Origin: Bacteroidota bacterium
GTDB lineage: Bacteria > Bacteroidota > Bacteroidia > Flavobacteriales > Flavobacteriaceae
NCBI GenBank assembly: GCA_023446155.1
Contig: JAEXIT010000014.1
Coordinates: 1-43,716 of the forward strand
DNA: 43,716 bases
Direction of reading: 5' to 3'
The notes beneath the pieces were generated by a model that did not search any database, had not been told where the DNA came from, and saw only the letters and a list, made by a program, of their open reading frames with translations. Below, piece after piece: positions 1-8,508 of the stretch (positions within the stretch are counted from its first letter, which is position 1; every line of letters begins with the position of its first letter). A program made the translations under genes and the position numbers.

Positions 1-55
1 CAACCAAAAACCAACCCTTTCGGGTATTATGAAAACCAAATTATGCTATATGGTG

Positions 56-77
56 ATCCGTTAGGACGGATTTTTTT
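56..77 (+). terminator. Hairpin terminator of a gene left of the window
   Basis: A 6-bp stem (ATCCGT, loop TAGG, ACGGAT) is followed by seven T on the plus strand. It would end a plus-strand gene whose body lies left of the window. A possible last codon for such a gene is the TGA at 30-32, but the first 55 bases are too short to identify a product. The T run overlaps the clpB stop codon, so the two genes converge. Confidence 0.6.
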
Positions 78-2682
78 ATTCATTATTGGTCGCCGCCTGA
101 TTACGGAAAACCAATTTGCCATCGAAACTGTCCAGTAATACGATACTATCGGTCGCTACGGAACCGGAAAGAATTTCTTTCGACAATTCGTTAAGTACTT
201 CGCGTTGGATAACCCGTTTTACCGGACGTGCACCAAAATGCGGATCATATCCTTTTTGCGCCAGGTAATCGATGGCTTCCGGTGTCGCATCCATTGTAAT
301 ATGTTGTTGTGCCAACATTCTGATTACACTTTTTAACTGTAATCCTACAATTTCACGGATGTTCGCCGAACTCAACGGTGTAAACATGACGATCTCATCG
401 ATACGGTTGATAAATTCCGGACGTACGGTTTGTTTTAATAAACCGAGTACTTCCACTTTGGCTGCTTCGGTAGCTGCTTCGATACTTCCTTTCAGATTCT
501 CGAACTTCTCTTGTATGATATGACTACCCATATTGGAGGTCATGATGATAATCGTATTTCTAAAATCGGCCAAACGACCTTTGTTGTCCGTTAAACGACC
601 TTCGTCCAATACCTGTAACAGGATGTTAAACGTATCCGGATGGGCTTTTTCAATCTCATCCAATAAGACTACGGAATATGGTTTTCTTCGAACGGCTTCC
701 GTCAATTGGCCACCTTCGTCATAACCGACATATCCCGGAGGCGCACCCACCAATCGGCTCACACTATGACGTTCCTGATATTCGCTCATATCGATACGCG
801 TCATCGCATTTTCATCGTCAAACAGGTATTCGGCCAGGGCTTTTGCTAACTCGGTTTTCCCGACACCGGTAGTTCCCAGGAATAGGAACGATCCTATAGG
901 TTTACGGGAATCCTGTAAACCGGCACGACTACGGCGCACGGCATCACTAATCGCCTGTATAGCTTCTTCCTGACCCACGACTCTGTGGTGCAGTTCGTCT
1001 TCCAGTTTTAATAATTTTTCGCGTTCGCTTTGCAGCATTTTGGTTACCGGAACACCGGTCCATTTCGCGACCACTTCTGCGATATCGTCATGGGTAACCT
1101 CTTCCTTGATCAACGAGTGACCGGATTGGTTTTCCTGTAATTGTTTTTGCAACACATCCAGACGTTCCTGTGCTTCTTTGCTTTTCCCGTAACGGATTTC
1201 GGCTACTTTACCGTAATCGCCGTCACGCTCGGCACGTTCGGCCTGTAATTTTAGATCTTCAATTTCCTGTTTGGTCGCCTGAATGTTGTCCACAACATCT
1301 TTTTCCGATTTCCATTTGGCAAAAATCTCGTTGCGTTCTTCTTTCAGGTTGGCGAGATCAAGACCTAATATTTTAAGCTTGTTTTCGTCGTTTTCACGTT
1401 TAATCGCCTCAATTTCGATTTCCAACTGCATGATTTTACGATCCAAAACATCCAGTTCTTCCGGTTTGGAGTTGATTTCCATACGCAATTTGGATGCGGC
1501 TTCGTCCATTAAATCAATCGCCTTATCCGGTAGGAAACGATTGGTGATGTAGCGTTGCGACAATTCCACTGCGGCAATAATCGCATCGTCTTTGATACGC
1601 ACTTTGTGGTGCGCTTCATATTTTTCTTTGATACCACGGAGGATCGAAATCGCACTTTCGGTATCCGGTTCGTCCACCATTACTTTTTGGAAACGACGTT
1701 CCAAGGCTTTATCTTTTTCAAAGTATTTTTGATACTCGTCCAATGTTGTCGCTCCGATTGCTCGTAATTCACCACGGGCCAAAGCCGGTTTTAGAATATT
1801 CGCGGCATCCATAGCGCCTTCGCCACCTCCGGCACCAACCAACGTATGGATTTCATCGATAAATAACACGATGTCACCTTCGGCAGAAGTTACTTCTTTT
1901 ACCACCGATTTTAAACGTTCTTCGAATTCCCCTTTGTATTTGGCTCCGGCAATCAACGCACCCATGTCCAATGAAAAGACTACTTTGTCTTTTAGGTTTT
2001 CCGGTACGTCGCCTTGTACGATACGATGTGCCAGACCTTCGGCAATGGCGGTTTTACCCACACCGGGTTCTCCAACCAACATCGGATTGTTTTTGGTACG
2101 ACGGGATAAGATTTGTAATACACGGCGGATTTCTTCATCACGACCGATCACAGGATCCAGTTTGCCGTCGTTGGCCAATTGGTTCAGATTTTTTGCATAT
2201 TTGTTTAAGGCGTTATAGGTTTCTTCGGCCGAAGCTGAAGTGACTCTTTCACCTTTTCGAATTTCATTAATGGCACTTTCAAGGCCTTTTTCGGTCACAC
2301 CCTGATCTTTTAAGATCTGTGCCACTTTGCTTTTCGATTTGAATATCGCCAATAGTAAGTGCTCGATCGATACATATTCGTCGTTCATTTTCTTCGCAAT
2401 ATTCGCGGCTTCGTTTAGGGTTGTTCCGGCATCGCGGGAAAACATCAGTTCACTTCCGCTTACTTTTGGAAAACTTTGAATAGTACTGTCCAAAATTTGT
2501 TTGAACAGGTTTAGATTCACATTCAGTTTTTTCAAAATGAATGGTGCCACATTCTCATCAACTTCGAGGATACCTTTAAAGATATGTTCGTTTTCGATTT
2601 GTTGATGGCCTGAACCTTGCGCTATTTGTTGCGCTTGTTGCAGGGCTTCCTGAGATTTGATGGTTAGATTATTAAAGTTCAT
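76..2682 (-). CDS. clpB: ATP-dependent disaggregase ClpB (Hsp100)
   Basis: ClpB is a cytoplasmic AAA+ unfoldase that rescues aggregated proteins together with DnaK. The 868-residue protein has the full family architecture: an N-terminal Clp-N double repeat (about 1-145), a first ATPase domain with Walker A GEPGVGKT at 204-211, a long charged coiled-coil middle domain (about 400-530) that separates ClpB from ClpA/ClpC, and a second ATPase domain with Walker A GTTGVGKT near residue 610. It ends in a ClpB-type C-terminal domain. Length is normal for the family (about 860). The first ATG was used; no Shine-Dalgarno is visible, as is usual in this phylum. Heat-shock control is likely from family knowledge, but I could not identify a specific operator upstream. 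It is transcribed alone, divergently from the ytxJ-like gene. Confidence 0.97.
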   Translation of the reverse strand: MNFNNLTIKSQEALQQAQQIAQGSGHQQIENEHIFKGILEVDENVAPFILKKLNVNLNLFKQILDSTIQSFPKVSGSELMFSRDAGTTLNEAANIAKKMNDEYVSIEHLLLAIFKSKSKVAQILKDQGVTEKGLESAINEIRKGERVTSASAEETYNALNKYAKNLNQLANDGKLDPVIGRDEEIRRVLQILSRRTKNNPMLVGEPGVGKTAIAEGLAHRIVQGDVPENLKDKVVFSLDMGALIAGAKYKGEFEERLKSVVKEVTSAEGDIVLFIDEIHTLVGAGGGEGAMDAANILKPALARGELRAIGATTLDEYQKYFEKDKALERRFQKVMVDEPDTESAISILRGIKEKYEAHHKVRIKDDAIIAAVELSQRYITNRFLPDKAIDLMDEAASKLRMEINSKPEELDVLDRKIMQLEIEIEAIKRENDENKLKILGLDLANLKEERNEIFAKWKSEKDVVDNIQATKQEIEDLKLQAERAERDGDYGKVAEIRYGKSKEAQERLDVLQKQLQENQSGHSLIKEEVTHDDIAEVVAKWTGVPVTKMLQSEREKLLKLEDELHHRVVGQEEAIQAISDAVRRSRAGLQDSRKPIGSFLFLGTTGVGKTELAKALAEYLFDDENAMTRIDMSEYQERHSVSRLVGAPPGYVGYDEGGQLTEAVRRKPYSVVLLDEIEKAHPDTFNILLQVLDEGRLTDNKGRLADFRNTIIIMTSNMGSHIIQEKFENLKGSIEAATEAAKVEVLGLLKQTVRPEFINRIDEIVMFTPLSSANIREIVGLQLKSVIRMLAQQHITMDATPEAIDYLAQKGYDPHFGARPVKRVIQREVLNELSKEILSGSVATDSIVLLDSFDGKLVFRNQAATNNE

Positions 2683-2837
2683 ATTTTTAAATGTTGTTTG
2701 TCGATTGTGATAGTTATTTTTTAACTTTGATTGGTATATGTCAATTTATATTCCAATATAAGAAATCGGACAAATTGGCGTTTTATGACTTAAATTTACA
2801 AAAAACAAATGTCAAAATGGCGTAAAATCGGACAGGA

Positions 2838-3221
2838 ATGGGATTTTTGGATAAAATATTCGGAGGACAGGAAGAGGCTGTTCCTTCAAAAGTGAACTGG
2901 ACACCTTTAGAAACAACTACGTTGGATGCGATCGCGGAACACTCTTTTGAAAAACCGGCGGTTATTTTTAAACACAGTACCCGATGCAGTATTAGCCGTA
3001 TGGCATTAAAACAATTTGAACGGGAATATGATCTGGATGATGCACTGGATCTGTACTTTTTGGATTTATTGGAACACCGACCGCTTTCGAATGGCATCGC
3101 GGAACGTTTTGGCGTGCAACACGAATCGCCGCAACTTATAGTGATCAAAGATGGAAAAGCGGTATATAACGCCTCCCATAGCGCAATACAGGCCGACGAT
3201 TTAAAACGTTGGACCGAATAA
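2838..3221 (+). CDS. ytxJ: Bacilliredoxin-like protein YtxJ (thioredoxin fold)
   Basis: This 127-residue protein matches the YtxJ/BrxC type of monothiol bacilliredoxin, which removes bacillithiol from oxidised protein cysteines in the cytoplasm. The active-site segment is HSTRCSIS with a single cysteine at residue 50. The Bacillus form has TCPIS, so Arg-Cys-Ser replaces Thr-Cys-Pro here. A cis-proline candidate lies in HESPQL (P98), and the alternating helices and strands fit a thioredoxin fold. The start MGFLDKIFG is the first ATG and reads as a normal N-terminus for the family. It stands alone between clpB and the arginine operon and ends directly on a strong bidirectional terminator. The family assignment is secure; the presence of bacillithiol in this organism is inferred. 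Confidence 0.85.
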   Translation: MGFLDKIFGGQEEAVPSKVNWTPLETTTLDAIAEHSFEKPAVIFKHSTRCSISRMALKQFEREYDLDDALDLYFLDLLEHRPLSNGIAERFGVQHESPQLIVIKDGKAVYNASHSAIQADDLKRWTE

Positions 3222-3249
3222 AAAGAGGTTCCCATCGGGAACCTCTTTT
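3221..3249. terminator. Bidirectional terminator between ytxJ and argH
   Basis: A perfect 13-bp stem (AAAAGAGGTTCCC, loop ATC, GGGAACCTCTTTT) begins right after the ytxJ stop and ends three bases before the argH stop. The A run and T run serve both strands, so it can end ytxJ and the whole arginine operon. Confidence 0.9.
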
Positions 3250-3252
3250 TGG

Positions 3253-4533
3253 TTAGCGTACGGCCTGCATTTTCTGATGAATCTGATCCAGACATAGGTT
3301 ATGGATGCTTCCTTCATGGGTATGGTGTGTCGTTTCCGGCGCGTAATAAGTTCCGTTTTCGACTTTTTCGGCGACGATTTTATACGCATCGCGAAACGGA
3401 ATTCCCTGATTCACCAATTTATTTAAAGTATCCACCGTAAACAGATGTTTGTATTTCGGATCTTCCAAAATGGAAGTGTTTACTTCAATGTCTTGTAGCG
3501 CATAACAAGCCATTTCCAAACAGGATTTTAAATTCTCTACCGCTGGAAATAAGCCTTCTTTTAACAATTGGAATTCCCTGTGGTACCCACTCGGCAGGTT
3601 GTTTGTGAGTAAGGTCAGTTCGTAGGGAAGACTCTGGATTTTATTGCATTTTCCACGGATCAGTTCAAACAAATCCGGATTCTTTTTATGCGGCATAATA
3701 CTCGAACCGGTTGTTAAATGGCCGGGAAGCTTGATAAAATCAAAATTCTGACACAAATACAGACATACATCGGTTGCCATTTTCGACAGCGTTGCCGCAA
3801 CACCACTCATCGCAAAAGCAACTGTTTTTTCGGATTTCCCACGGCTCATTTGTGCGGCGACAACATTGTATTTCAAGGTTGCAAATTTTAGCGTTTGTGT
3901 GGTATGCATGCGATCGATTGGAAACGAACTACCATAGCCGGCTGCCGATCCCAATGGATTTTGATCGACGACTTGTAAAGCCGCATTGAATAGCGTCATA
4001 TCGTCGATCAGACTTTCGGCATAGGCCGAAAACCACAAACCAAATGAAGAGGGCATGGCGATTTGCATATGTGTATAGCCCGGTAACAATACATTCTGGT
4101 ATTTTTTAGCCAAAACAAGCAGCAATTCGAATAATTCCACGATGAGGTTTTTCAGTTCACCAATTTCGGTTTTCAGATACAGATGGAGGGCCACCAAAAC
4201 CTGATCGTTTCGGGAACGGGCGATATGGATTTTTTTTCCGGTAGCGCCCAACTTTTCGATCAACATAAATTCGATTTTGGAATGTACATCTTCAAAATCC
4301 GAATCGATAGTAAAATTGCCACTGCTGCAATATTGCAGAATATCTTCCAGTGCCAGGACGATATCCGTAGCTTCCTGATCTTTTAAAAGACCTGTTTTGG
4401 CCAGCATTTTGGCATGTGCGATCGAAGCCAGCACATCGTATCGGGCGAGTACCAAATCGAGTTTGCGGTCGTTTCCAACGGTAAAGTTTTCAATTTTCTG
4501 ATCGGTTACGATCCCTTTTTCCCATAGTTTCAT
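3253..4533 (-). CDS. argH: Argininosuccinate lyase
   Basis: ArgH splits argininosuccinate into arginine and fumarate, the last step of arginine synthesis. The 426-residue protein carries the fumarase/aspartase superfamily signature GSSIMPHKKNP at 276-286, with the mobile catalytic serine, and a TH pair at 154-155 for the second catalytic site. N-terminal SRND (107-110) also fits the family. It is somewhat shorter than the common 455-470 residues, mostly by a compact C-terminus, as is frequent in Bacteroidota. Its ATG overlaps the stop of the deacylase gene by four bases (ATGA), so translation is probably coupled. It is the last gene of the operon and is followed by the terminator at 3221-3249. 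Confidence 0.95.
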   Translation of the reverse strand: MKLWEKGIVTDQKIENFTVGNDRKLDLVLARYDVLASIAHAKMLAKTGLLKDQEATDIVLALEDILQYCSSGNFTIDSDFEDVHSKIEFMLIEKLGATGKKIHIARSRNDQVLVALHLYLKTEIGELKNLIVELFELLLVLAKKYQNVLLPGYTHMQIAMPSSFGLWFSAYAESLIDDMTLFNAALQVVDQNPLGSAAGYGSSFPIDRMHTTQTLKFATLKYNVVAAQMSRGKSEKTVAFAMSGVAATLSKMATDVCLYLCQNFDFIKLPGHLTTGSSIMPHKKNPDLFELIRGKCNKIQSLPYELTLLTNNLPSGYHREFQLLKEGLFPAVENLKSCLEMACYALQDIEVNTSILEDPKYKHLFTVDTLNKLVNQGIPFRDAYKIVAEKVENGTYYAPETTHHTHEGSIHNLCLDQIHQKMQAVR

Positions 4534-5615
4534 ACTATTCTGTTTTTTTCGTTAAAAAAGCCGTTGAGTATTTCAATATACAAGGCAATTCCCGCTTCAA
4601 TTTCATGGCGGTAAATAAATTCATTGGCCGTGTGGGAACGTAGTGAATTCCCCGGTCCCATTTTTAGCGACTGACAACTTAAAACCGATTGGTCGGAAAG
4701 GGTGGGAGAGCCATACGTGGTGCGTCCCAATGCTACACCCGACCGAACCAAGGGATGTTCCGGTGCGATGGAAGACGCATTCAAGTGCATCGATCGCGGT
4801 TGTACCGTAGCCTTTACGGATTGTAGGACGGTATCGAGAATTTCGGTATTGGTATATTGATCATTCACACGGATATCGACCACCAGTTGGCATTCGGATG
4901 GTACCACATTGTGTTGCTTTCCGGCATTGATCTGCGTAACGGTCATTTTTACCGGACCGAGTATGTCGGACACCTTTTCAAAACGATAGTTCCGAAACCA
5001 TTCGATTACGTCTATGGCGTTATAAATCGGATTGTCCGGGTTGTCGTGTGCTGCGTGACTTGCGGTTCCGCATACGGTTACATCCAATACTAAAAGTCCT
5101 TTTTCGGCTATGGCCAATTGCATTTCGGTCGGTTCGCCCACAATGGCACAATCCAGCTCCGGAAGGTGTTGTAACACGCTATTCAGACCATTTGGACCGC
5201 TGCTTTCTTCTTCGGCGGAAGCCACAATCACGATGTTATGCGATAGGCTTTCCTGTGGATAAAAATAAACGAATGTAGCCAGTAGCGACACGAGACAGCC
5301 GCCGGCATCATTACTACCCAATCCGAATATTTTCCCGTCGTCTTCCAAAGCGGTAAACGGATCGAGTGTATAGGCCTGATTGGGTTTTACGGTATCGTGA
5401 TGGGAATTGAGCAATACGGTAGGCTTACTACTGTCGAAATGACGATTATACGCCCAAATGTTGTTGTTTTCCCTTTGATACGGAATCCCATTATGTTCGA
5501 ACCAATCGATGATCAATAAAGCTGTTTGATTTTCCTCTCCGGAAAAAGAAGGCGTTTCGATGAGCTTTTTTAATAAAAGGATTGCTTCGGCGGTTAAAGT
5601 GGTTATCGTTTTCAT
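4530..5615 (-). CDS. argE: ArgE-type N-acyl-ornithine/citrulline deacylase (M20 peptidase)
   Basis: This M20-family zinc hydrolase most likely removes the acyl group from N-acylcitrulline, because the operon carbamoylates the acylated ornithine. The 361-residue protein has the metal motif SHHDTV (H72, D74), the bridging aspartate in SNDAGG (D103) and the catalytic AEEE (E135-E136). The start was set at the ATG at 5613-5615 (MKTITT): it begins one base after the argB stop, whereas the in-frame ATG ten codons upstream would lie inside argB. Whether the substrate is N-acetyl- or N-succinylcitrulline cannot be read from this sequence alone; Ser90 of the neighbouring carbamoyltransferase favours succinyl. 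An older label would be acetylornithine deacetylase or DapE-like. Confidence 0.88.
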   Translation of the reverse strand: MKTITTLTAEAILLLKKLIETPSFSGEENQTALLIIDWFEHNGIPYQRENNNIWAYNRHFDSSKPTVLLNSHHDTVKPNQAYTLDPFTALEDDGKIFGLGSNDAGGCLVSLLATFVYFYPQESLSHNIVIVASAEEESSGPNGLNSVLQHLPELDCAIVGEPTEMQLAIAEKGLLVLDVTVCGTASHAAHDNPDNPIYNAIDVIEWFRNYRFEKVSDILGPVKMTVTQINAGKQHNVVPSECQLVVDIRVNDQYTNTEILDTVLQSVKATVQPRSMHLNASSIAPEHPLVRSGVALGRTTYGSPTLSDQSVLSCQSLKMGPGNSLRSHTANEFIYRHEIEAGIALYIEILNGFFNEKNRIV

Positions 5616-5616
5616 A

Positions 5617-6405
5617 TTACAGTTGGATGACGGTATATTTTGCATTTTGATTTTCTAAGGCGGACAGGTTTCCGATGATCACACGATAGACACCTTTTGT
5701 CAGCGCGTTAAAACAATTGTCGAGTTTGGGAATCATACCCGAATAAATAGCGCCGATGGCCAACAGATCGCGGTATTTCGATGTCGTTAACAACGGAATC
5801 AGCGAGGTTTCGTCGTTAGTGTTGATCAACACGCCTTGCTTTTCAAAACAATAAATGATTTTTACCGTATAGTTTTGAGACAAAGCGATACCCAATTCCG
5901 CGGCAATGGTATCGGCATTGGTATTGAGCAACTGTCCATTTCCATCGTGTGTGATGGCACAAAACACCGGAACCGCTTTTTCGTTTAAAAGTGTTTGGAG
6001 TTGCGGCGTATTGATATGACGGATGTCGCCCACAAAACCAAAATCGATATCCTGCACGGTTCTCTTTTCCGAAATAATCAGATTGCCATCCGCTCCGGAA
6101 AACCCGAAAGCAGGACAATCCAGTGCGTTGAGCTGTGCTACAATTCTTTTGTTGATCAATCCGGCATAGGTCATTACGACCACATCCAGCATAGGCTGAT
6201 CGGTAATACGTCGACCGTCGATCATTTGTATTTCGAGGTGTAGTGCTTCGGCGATTTTACTCGCTTCTTTACCACCACCATGAACGAGAATTTTAGCGCC
6301 TTTTAATTCTGAAAAAGCACGGAGCGTTTGTTGTAAAACAATCGGATCGTCGATAATGTTTCCGCCGATTTTTACAAGGGTTAATTCCGGTTTAGTTGTC
6401 ATCAT
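5617..6405 (-). CDS. argB: N-acyl-glutamate kinase (acetylglutamate kinase family)
   Basis: ArgB phosphorylates the gamma-carboxylate of N-acylated glutamate with ATP, step two of the pathway. The 262-residue protein has the amino-acid kinase fold with the N-terminal lysine loop VKIGGN and the glycine-rich loop VHGGGKEAS (about residues 41-49), and is of usual length. It lacks the extra N-terminal helix of arginine-inhibited hexameric ArgB enzymes, so it may not be feedback inhibited; this is an inference from length. It overlaps the end of the carbamoyltransferase gene by 14 bases and ends one base before argE. Two ATG codons are adjacent at its start; the first was kept. Confidence 0.93.
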   Translation of the reverse strand: MMTTKPELTLVKIGGNIIDDPIVLQQTLRAFSELKGAKILVHGGGKEASKIAEALHLEIQMIDGRRITDQPMLDVVVMTYAGLINKRIVAQLNALDCPAFGFSGADGNLIISEKRTVQDIDFGFVGDIRHINTPQLQTLLNEKAVPVFCAITHDGNGQLLNTNADTIAAELGIALSQNYTVKIIYCFEKQGVLINTNDETSLIPLLTTSKYRDLLAIGAIYSGMIPKLDNCFNALTKGVYRVIIGNLSALENQNAKYTVIQL

Positions 6406-7345
6406 CCTGTAAAATTTTAGTCAGTATCGCCTGAGTGGCATAGGTTCTGTTATTCGCCTGCGGAATCACGATAGCGTTTTCGCTATCCAAAACCGCATCG
6501 CTCACAATCTGATTGCGTCGTACCGGAAGACAATGCATAAATTTGGCATTGTTGGTAAGCGCCATTTTTTCCGGCGTTACCATCCACGACAAGTCCTGAG
6601 ACGTGATGGCGCCATAATCGTTATAATTGCTCCAGTTTTTGGCATATATAAAATCGGCATTCTCAAAAGCTTCGTTCTGATTGTAGACAATCGTGCTGTT
6701 TTGAGTGATTTCGGGATTGAGGGCATAGCCTTCCGGATGCGTGATCACAAAATCGACATGGGCTTTTTGCATCATCTTGACGAACGAATTCGGAACCGCA
6801 TGCGGCAATGCCTTTGGATGTGGCGCCCAGGTTAATACGACTTTCGGTTTTTGTTTGGTTTTATACTCCTGTATCGTCAGGATATCGGCTACGGCCTGTA
6901 ACGGATGTTCCGACGAACCTTCGAGGCTAATCACCGGAACGGAAACTTCTTTTATAAAAGCGTTGATCACATATTCGGACTCATCTTTTTCCTTATCCGT
7001 TAGCGTTGGAAAACTACGGATGGCTATGATATCGCAGTACTGCGCGACTACTTGTGCGGCTTCTTTGATGTGTTCGGATTTTGTACCGTCCATGATGGCG
7101 CCGTCTTCAAATTCGAGACTCCAGCCTTCGGTATTCAGGTTTAAAGTGATACAGTTCATTCCCAAATTGGCCGCTGCTTTTTGCGTACTCAATCGGGTTC
7201 TCAGACTCGGATTAAAAAACAAAAGGCCAATAGTTTTATTTGTTCCCAGGGCTTTATACGAATAGGGATCGGATTTGATCTGTTTGGCGAGTAATAACAG
7301 CGCGTCGAGATCTTCGATATGGTTTACGGATGTAAAATGTTTCAT
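6392..7345 (-). CDS. argF': N-acylornithine carbamoyltransferase, predicted N-succinylornithine specific
   Basis: The enzyme transfers a carbamoyl group to N-acylornithine, giving N-acylcitrulline; it belongs to the Bacteroides/Xanthomonas branch rather than to classical ArgF. The 317 residues carry the carbamoyl-phosphate motif SLRTRLST (47-54, STRTR in other branches) and HCLPVRRN near the C-terminus, as in this branch. Recalled alignment to Bacteroides fragilis SOTCase runs without gaps through residue 90, where that enzyme has Pro90 and the Xanthomonas acetylornithine enzyme has Glu92. Here the residue is Ser90 (DGTKSEH). Published mutants of the Xanthomonas enzyme changing Glu92 to Ser, Pro, Ala or Val convert it to succinylornithine use, so succinyl specificity is the better prediction. 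It starts six bases after the argD stop. Confidence 0.93.
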   Translation of the reverse strand: MKHFTSVNHIEDLDALLLLAKQIKSDPYSYKALGTNKTIGLLFFNPSLRTRLSTQKAAANLGMNCITLNLNTEGWSLEFEDGAIMDGTKSEHIKEAAQVVAQYCDIIAIRSFPTLTDKEKDESEYVINAFIKEVSVPVISLEGSSEHPLQAVADILTIQEYKTKQKPKVVLTWAPHPKALPHAVPNSFVKMMQKAHVDFVITHPEGYALNPEITQNSTIVYNQNEAFENADFIYAKNWSNYNDYGAITSQDLSWMVTPEKMALTNNAKFMHCLPVRRNQIVSDAVLDSENAIVIPQANNRTYATQAILTKILQDDDN

Positions 7346-7351
7346 AGTATT

Positions 7352-8488
7352 TTAGTTTAAAGTGTAAAGGACTTTTTCGAGTCCGCTTACAAACGAATCA
7401 ATATGGTTTTGGGTGATGGATAAAGGCGGAAGAACGCGTAACAGATTTTTCTGCGATGCATTTCCGGTAAAAATATGGGCATCATAAATCAGTTTTTGAC
7501 GCAATTCACTAATGTCAAAATCGAATTCCAATCCGAGCATCAAACCTTTACCTTTTATTTTTTTTACCGCCGGGATTTGTTGTACCCGAGCTATAAAATA
7601 ATCATGGATCAAAGTGACATTTGCGATCAGTTGTTCCTGTTCGATGGTTTCCAAAACCGACAAAGCGGCTGCACAAGCCAAATGATTTCCGCCGAAAGTA
7701 GTGCCCAATAAGCCATAGGAGGCTTTAAATTTTGGATGAATCAGAATTCCGCCGATAGGAAAACCATTGCCCATTCCTTTGGCAACCGAAATAATATCCG
7801 GCTGAATCGCATGATGCTGGTGCGCAAAAAACAAGCCGGAACGTCCGTAGCCACTTTGGATTTCATCCAGAATCAGCACAACATTATTGGCGTTGCAGAT
7901 TTGTTGTAAAAACTGAAAAAAAGCCGTAGTTCCTTCGTCCAAACCGCCTACGCCTTGAATTCCCTCGATAATCACGGCACAAACATCCCCTTTGGCGATT
8001 TCTTGTGTAACAGCATCACTATCGTTTAATGGAAGAAAAACCACCTCGTGTTTGCTATTAATCGGCGCTACGATCGATGGATTATCCGTCACTGCAACAG
8101 CCGCTGAGGTACGTCCGTGAAACGATTTTTGAAACGCAATCACTTTCGATTTTCCGTTGTAAAAGGAAGCCAGTTTTAAAGCATTTTCGTTCGCTTCGGC
8201 ACCGGAATTACACAAAAACAAGGAATAGTCAGGATAACCGGACATAACAGTCAGTTTTTGAGCCAATTGTTCCTGTATCGGATTTTGAATGGAATTGGAA
8301 TAAAAACCGATTTTCCCGACCTGATCGGTAATCGCTTTGACATAATTCGGATGGGAATGACCAATGGAAATCACACCGTGACCCCCATAAAAATCAAGGT
8401 ATTCCTGGTTGTTTTCGTCCCATACGGTTGCGTTTAAAGCGCGCACAGGAGTGAGGTTGTATATTGGATAAACATTAAATAAGCTCAT
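7352..8488 (-). CDS. argD: N-acyl-ornithine aminotransferase (class III, PLP)
   Basis: ArgD converts N-acylglutamate semialdehyde to N-acylornithine with glutamate as amino donor. The 378-residue protein shows the class III aminotransferase pattern: NSGAEAN at 94-100 for the phosphate of PLP, LDEIQSGYGR at 207-216 with the PLP-binding aspartate, and the Schiff-base lysine K237 in SVAKGMGNG. It is a little shorter than the enterobacterial enzyme (about 406). It lies 20 bases after argC and six bases before the carbamoyltransferase gene, within the same minus-strand operon. ArgD enzymes are promiscuous and could also serve lysine synthesis (succinyl-diaminopimelate aminotransferase), which would fit a succinylated substrate. 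Confidence 0.93.
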   Translation of the reverse strand: MSLFNVYPIYNLTPVRALNATVWDENNQEYLDFYGGHGVISIGHSHPNYVKAITDQVGKIGFYSNSIQNPIQEQLAQKLTVMSGYPDYSLFLCNSGAEANENALKLASFYNGKSKVIAFQKSFHGRTSAAVAVTDNPSIVAPINSKHEVVFLPLNDSDAVTQEIAKGDVCAVIIEGIQGVGGLDEGTTAFFQFLQQICNANNVVLILDEIQSGYGRSGLFFAHQHHAIQPDIISVAKGMGNGFPIGGILIHPKFKASYGLLGTTFGGNHLACAAALSVLETIEQEQLIANVTLIHDYFIARVQQIPAVKKIKGKGLMLGLEFDFDISELRQKLIYDAHIFTGNASQKNLLRVLPPLSITQNHIDSFVSGLEKVLYTLN

Positions 8489-8508
8489 TGTTGTAAAAAT
8501 TGAATAGA

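Noticed and set aside
1..55. Possible C-terminus of a left-hand gene in frame 1 (reads NPFGYYENQIMLYGDP)
   Set aside because: Frame 1 reads on into clpB antisense without a stop before 136; frames 2 and 3 are also possible, so no product can be named.
2783..3295. 170-residue minus-strand open frame opposite ytxJ
   Set aside because: Antisense to a recognisable gene and with no domain-like sequence; it also crosses the terminator.
6741..7265. 174-residue plus-strand open frame opposite the carbamoyltransferase gene
   Set aside because: It mirrors the codon pattern of the real gene; composition (Cys/Ser rich) is typical of an antisense shadow.
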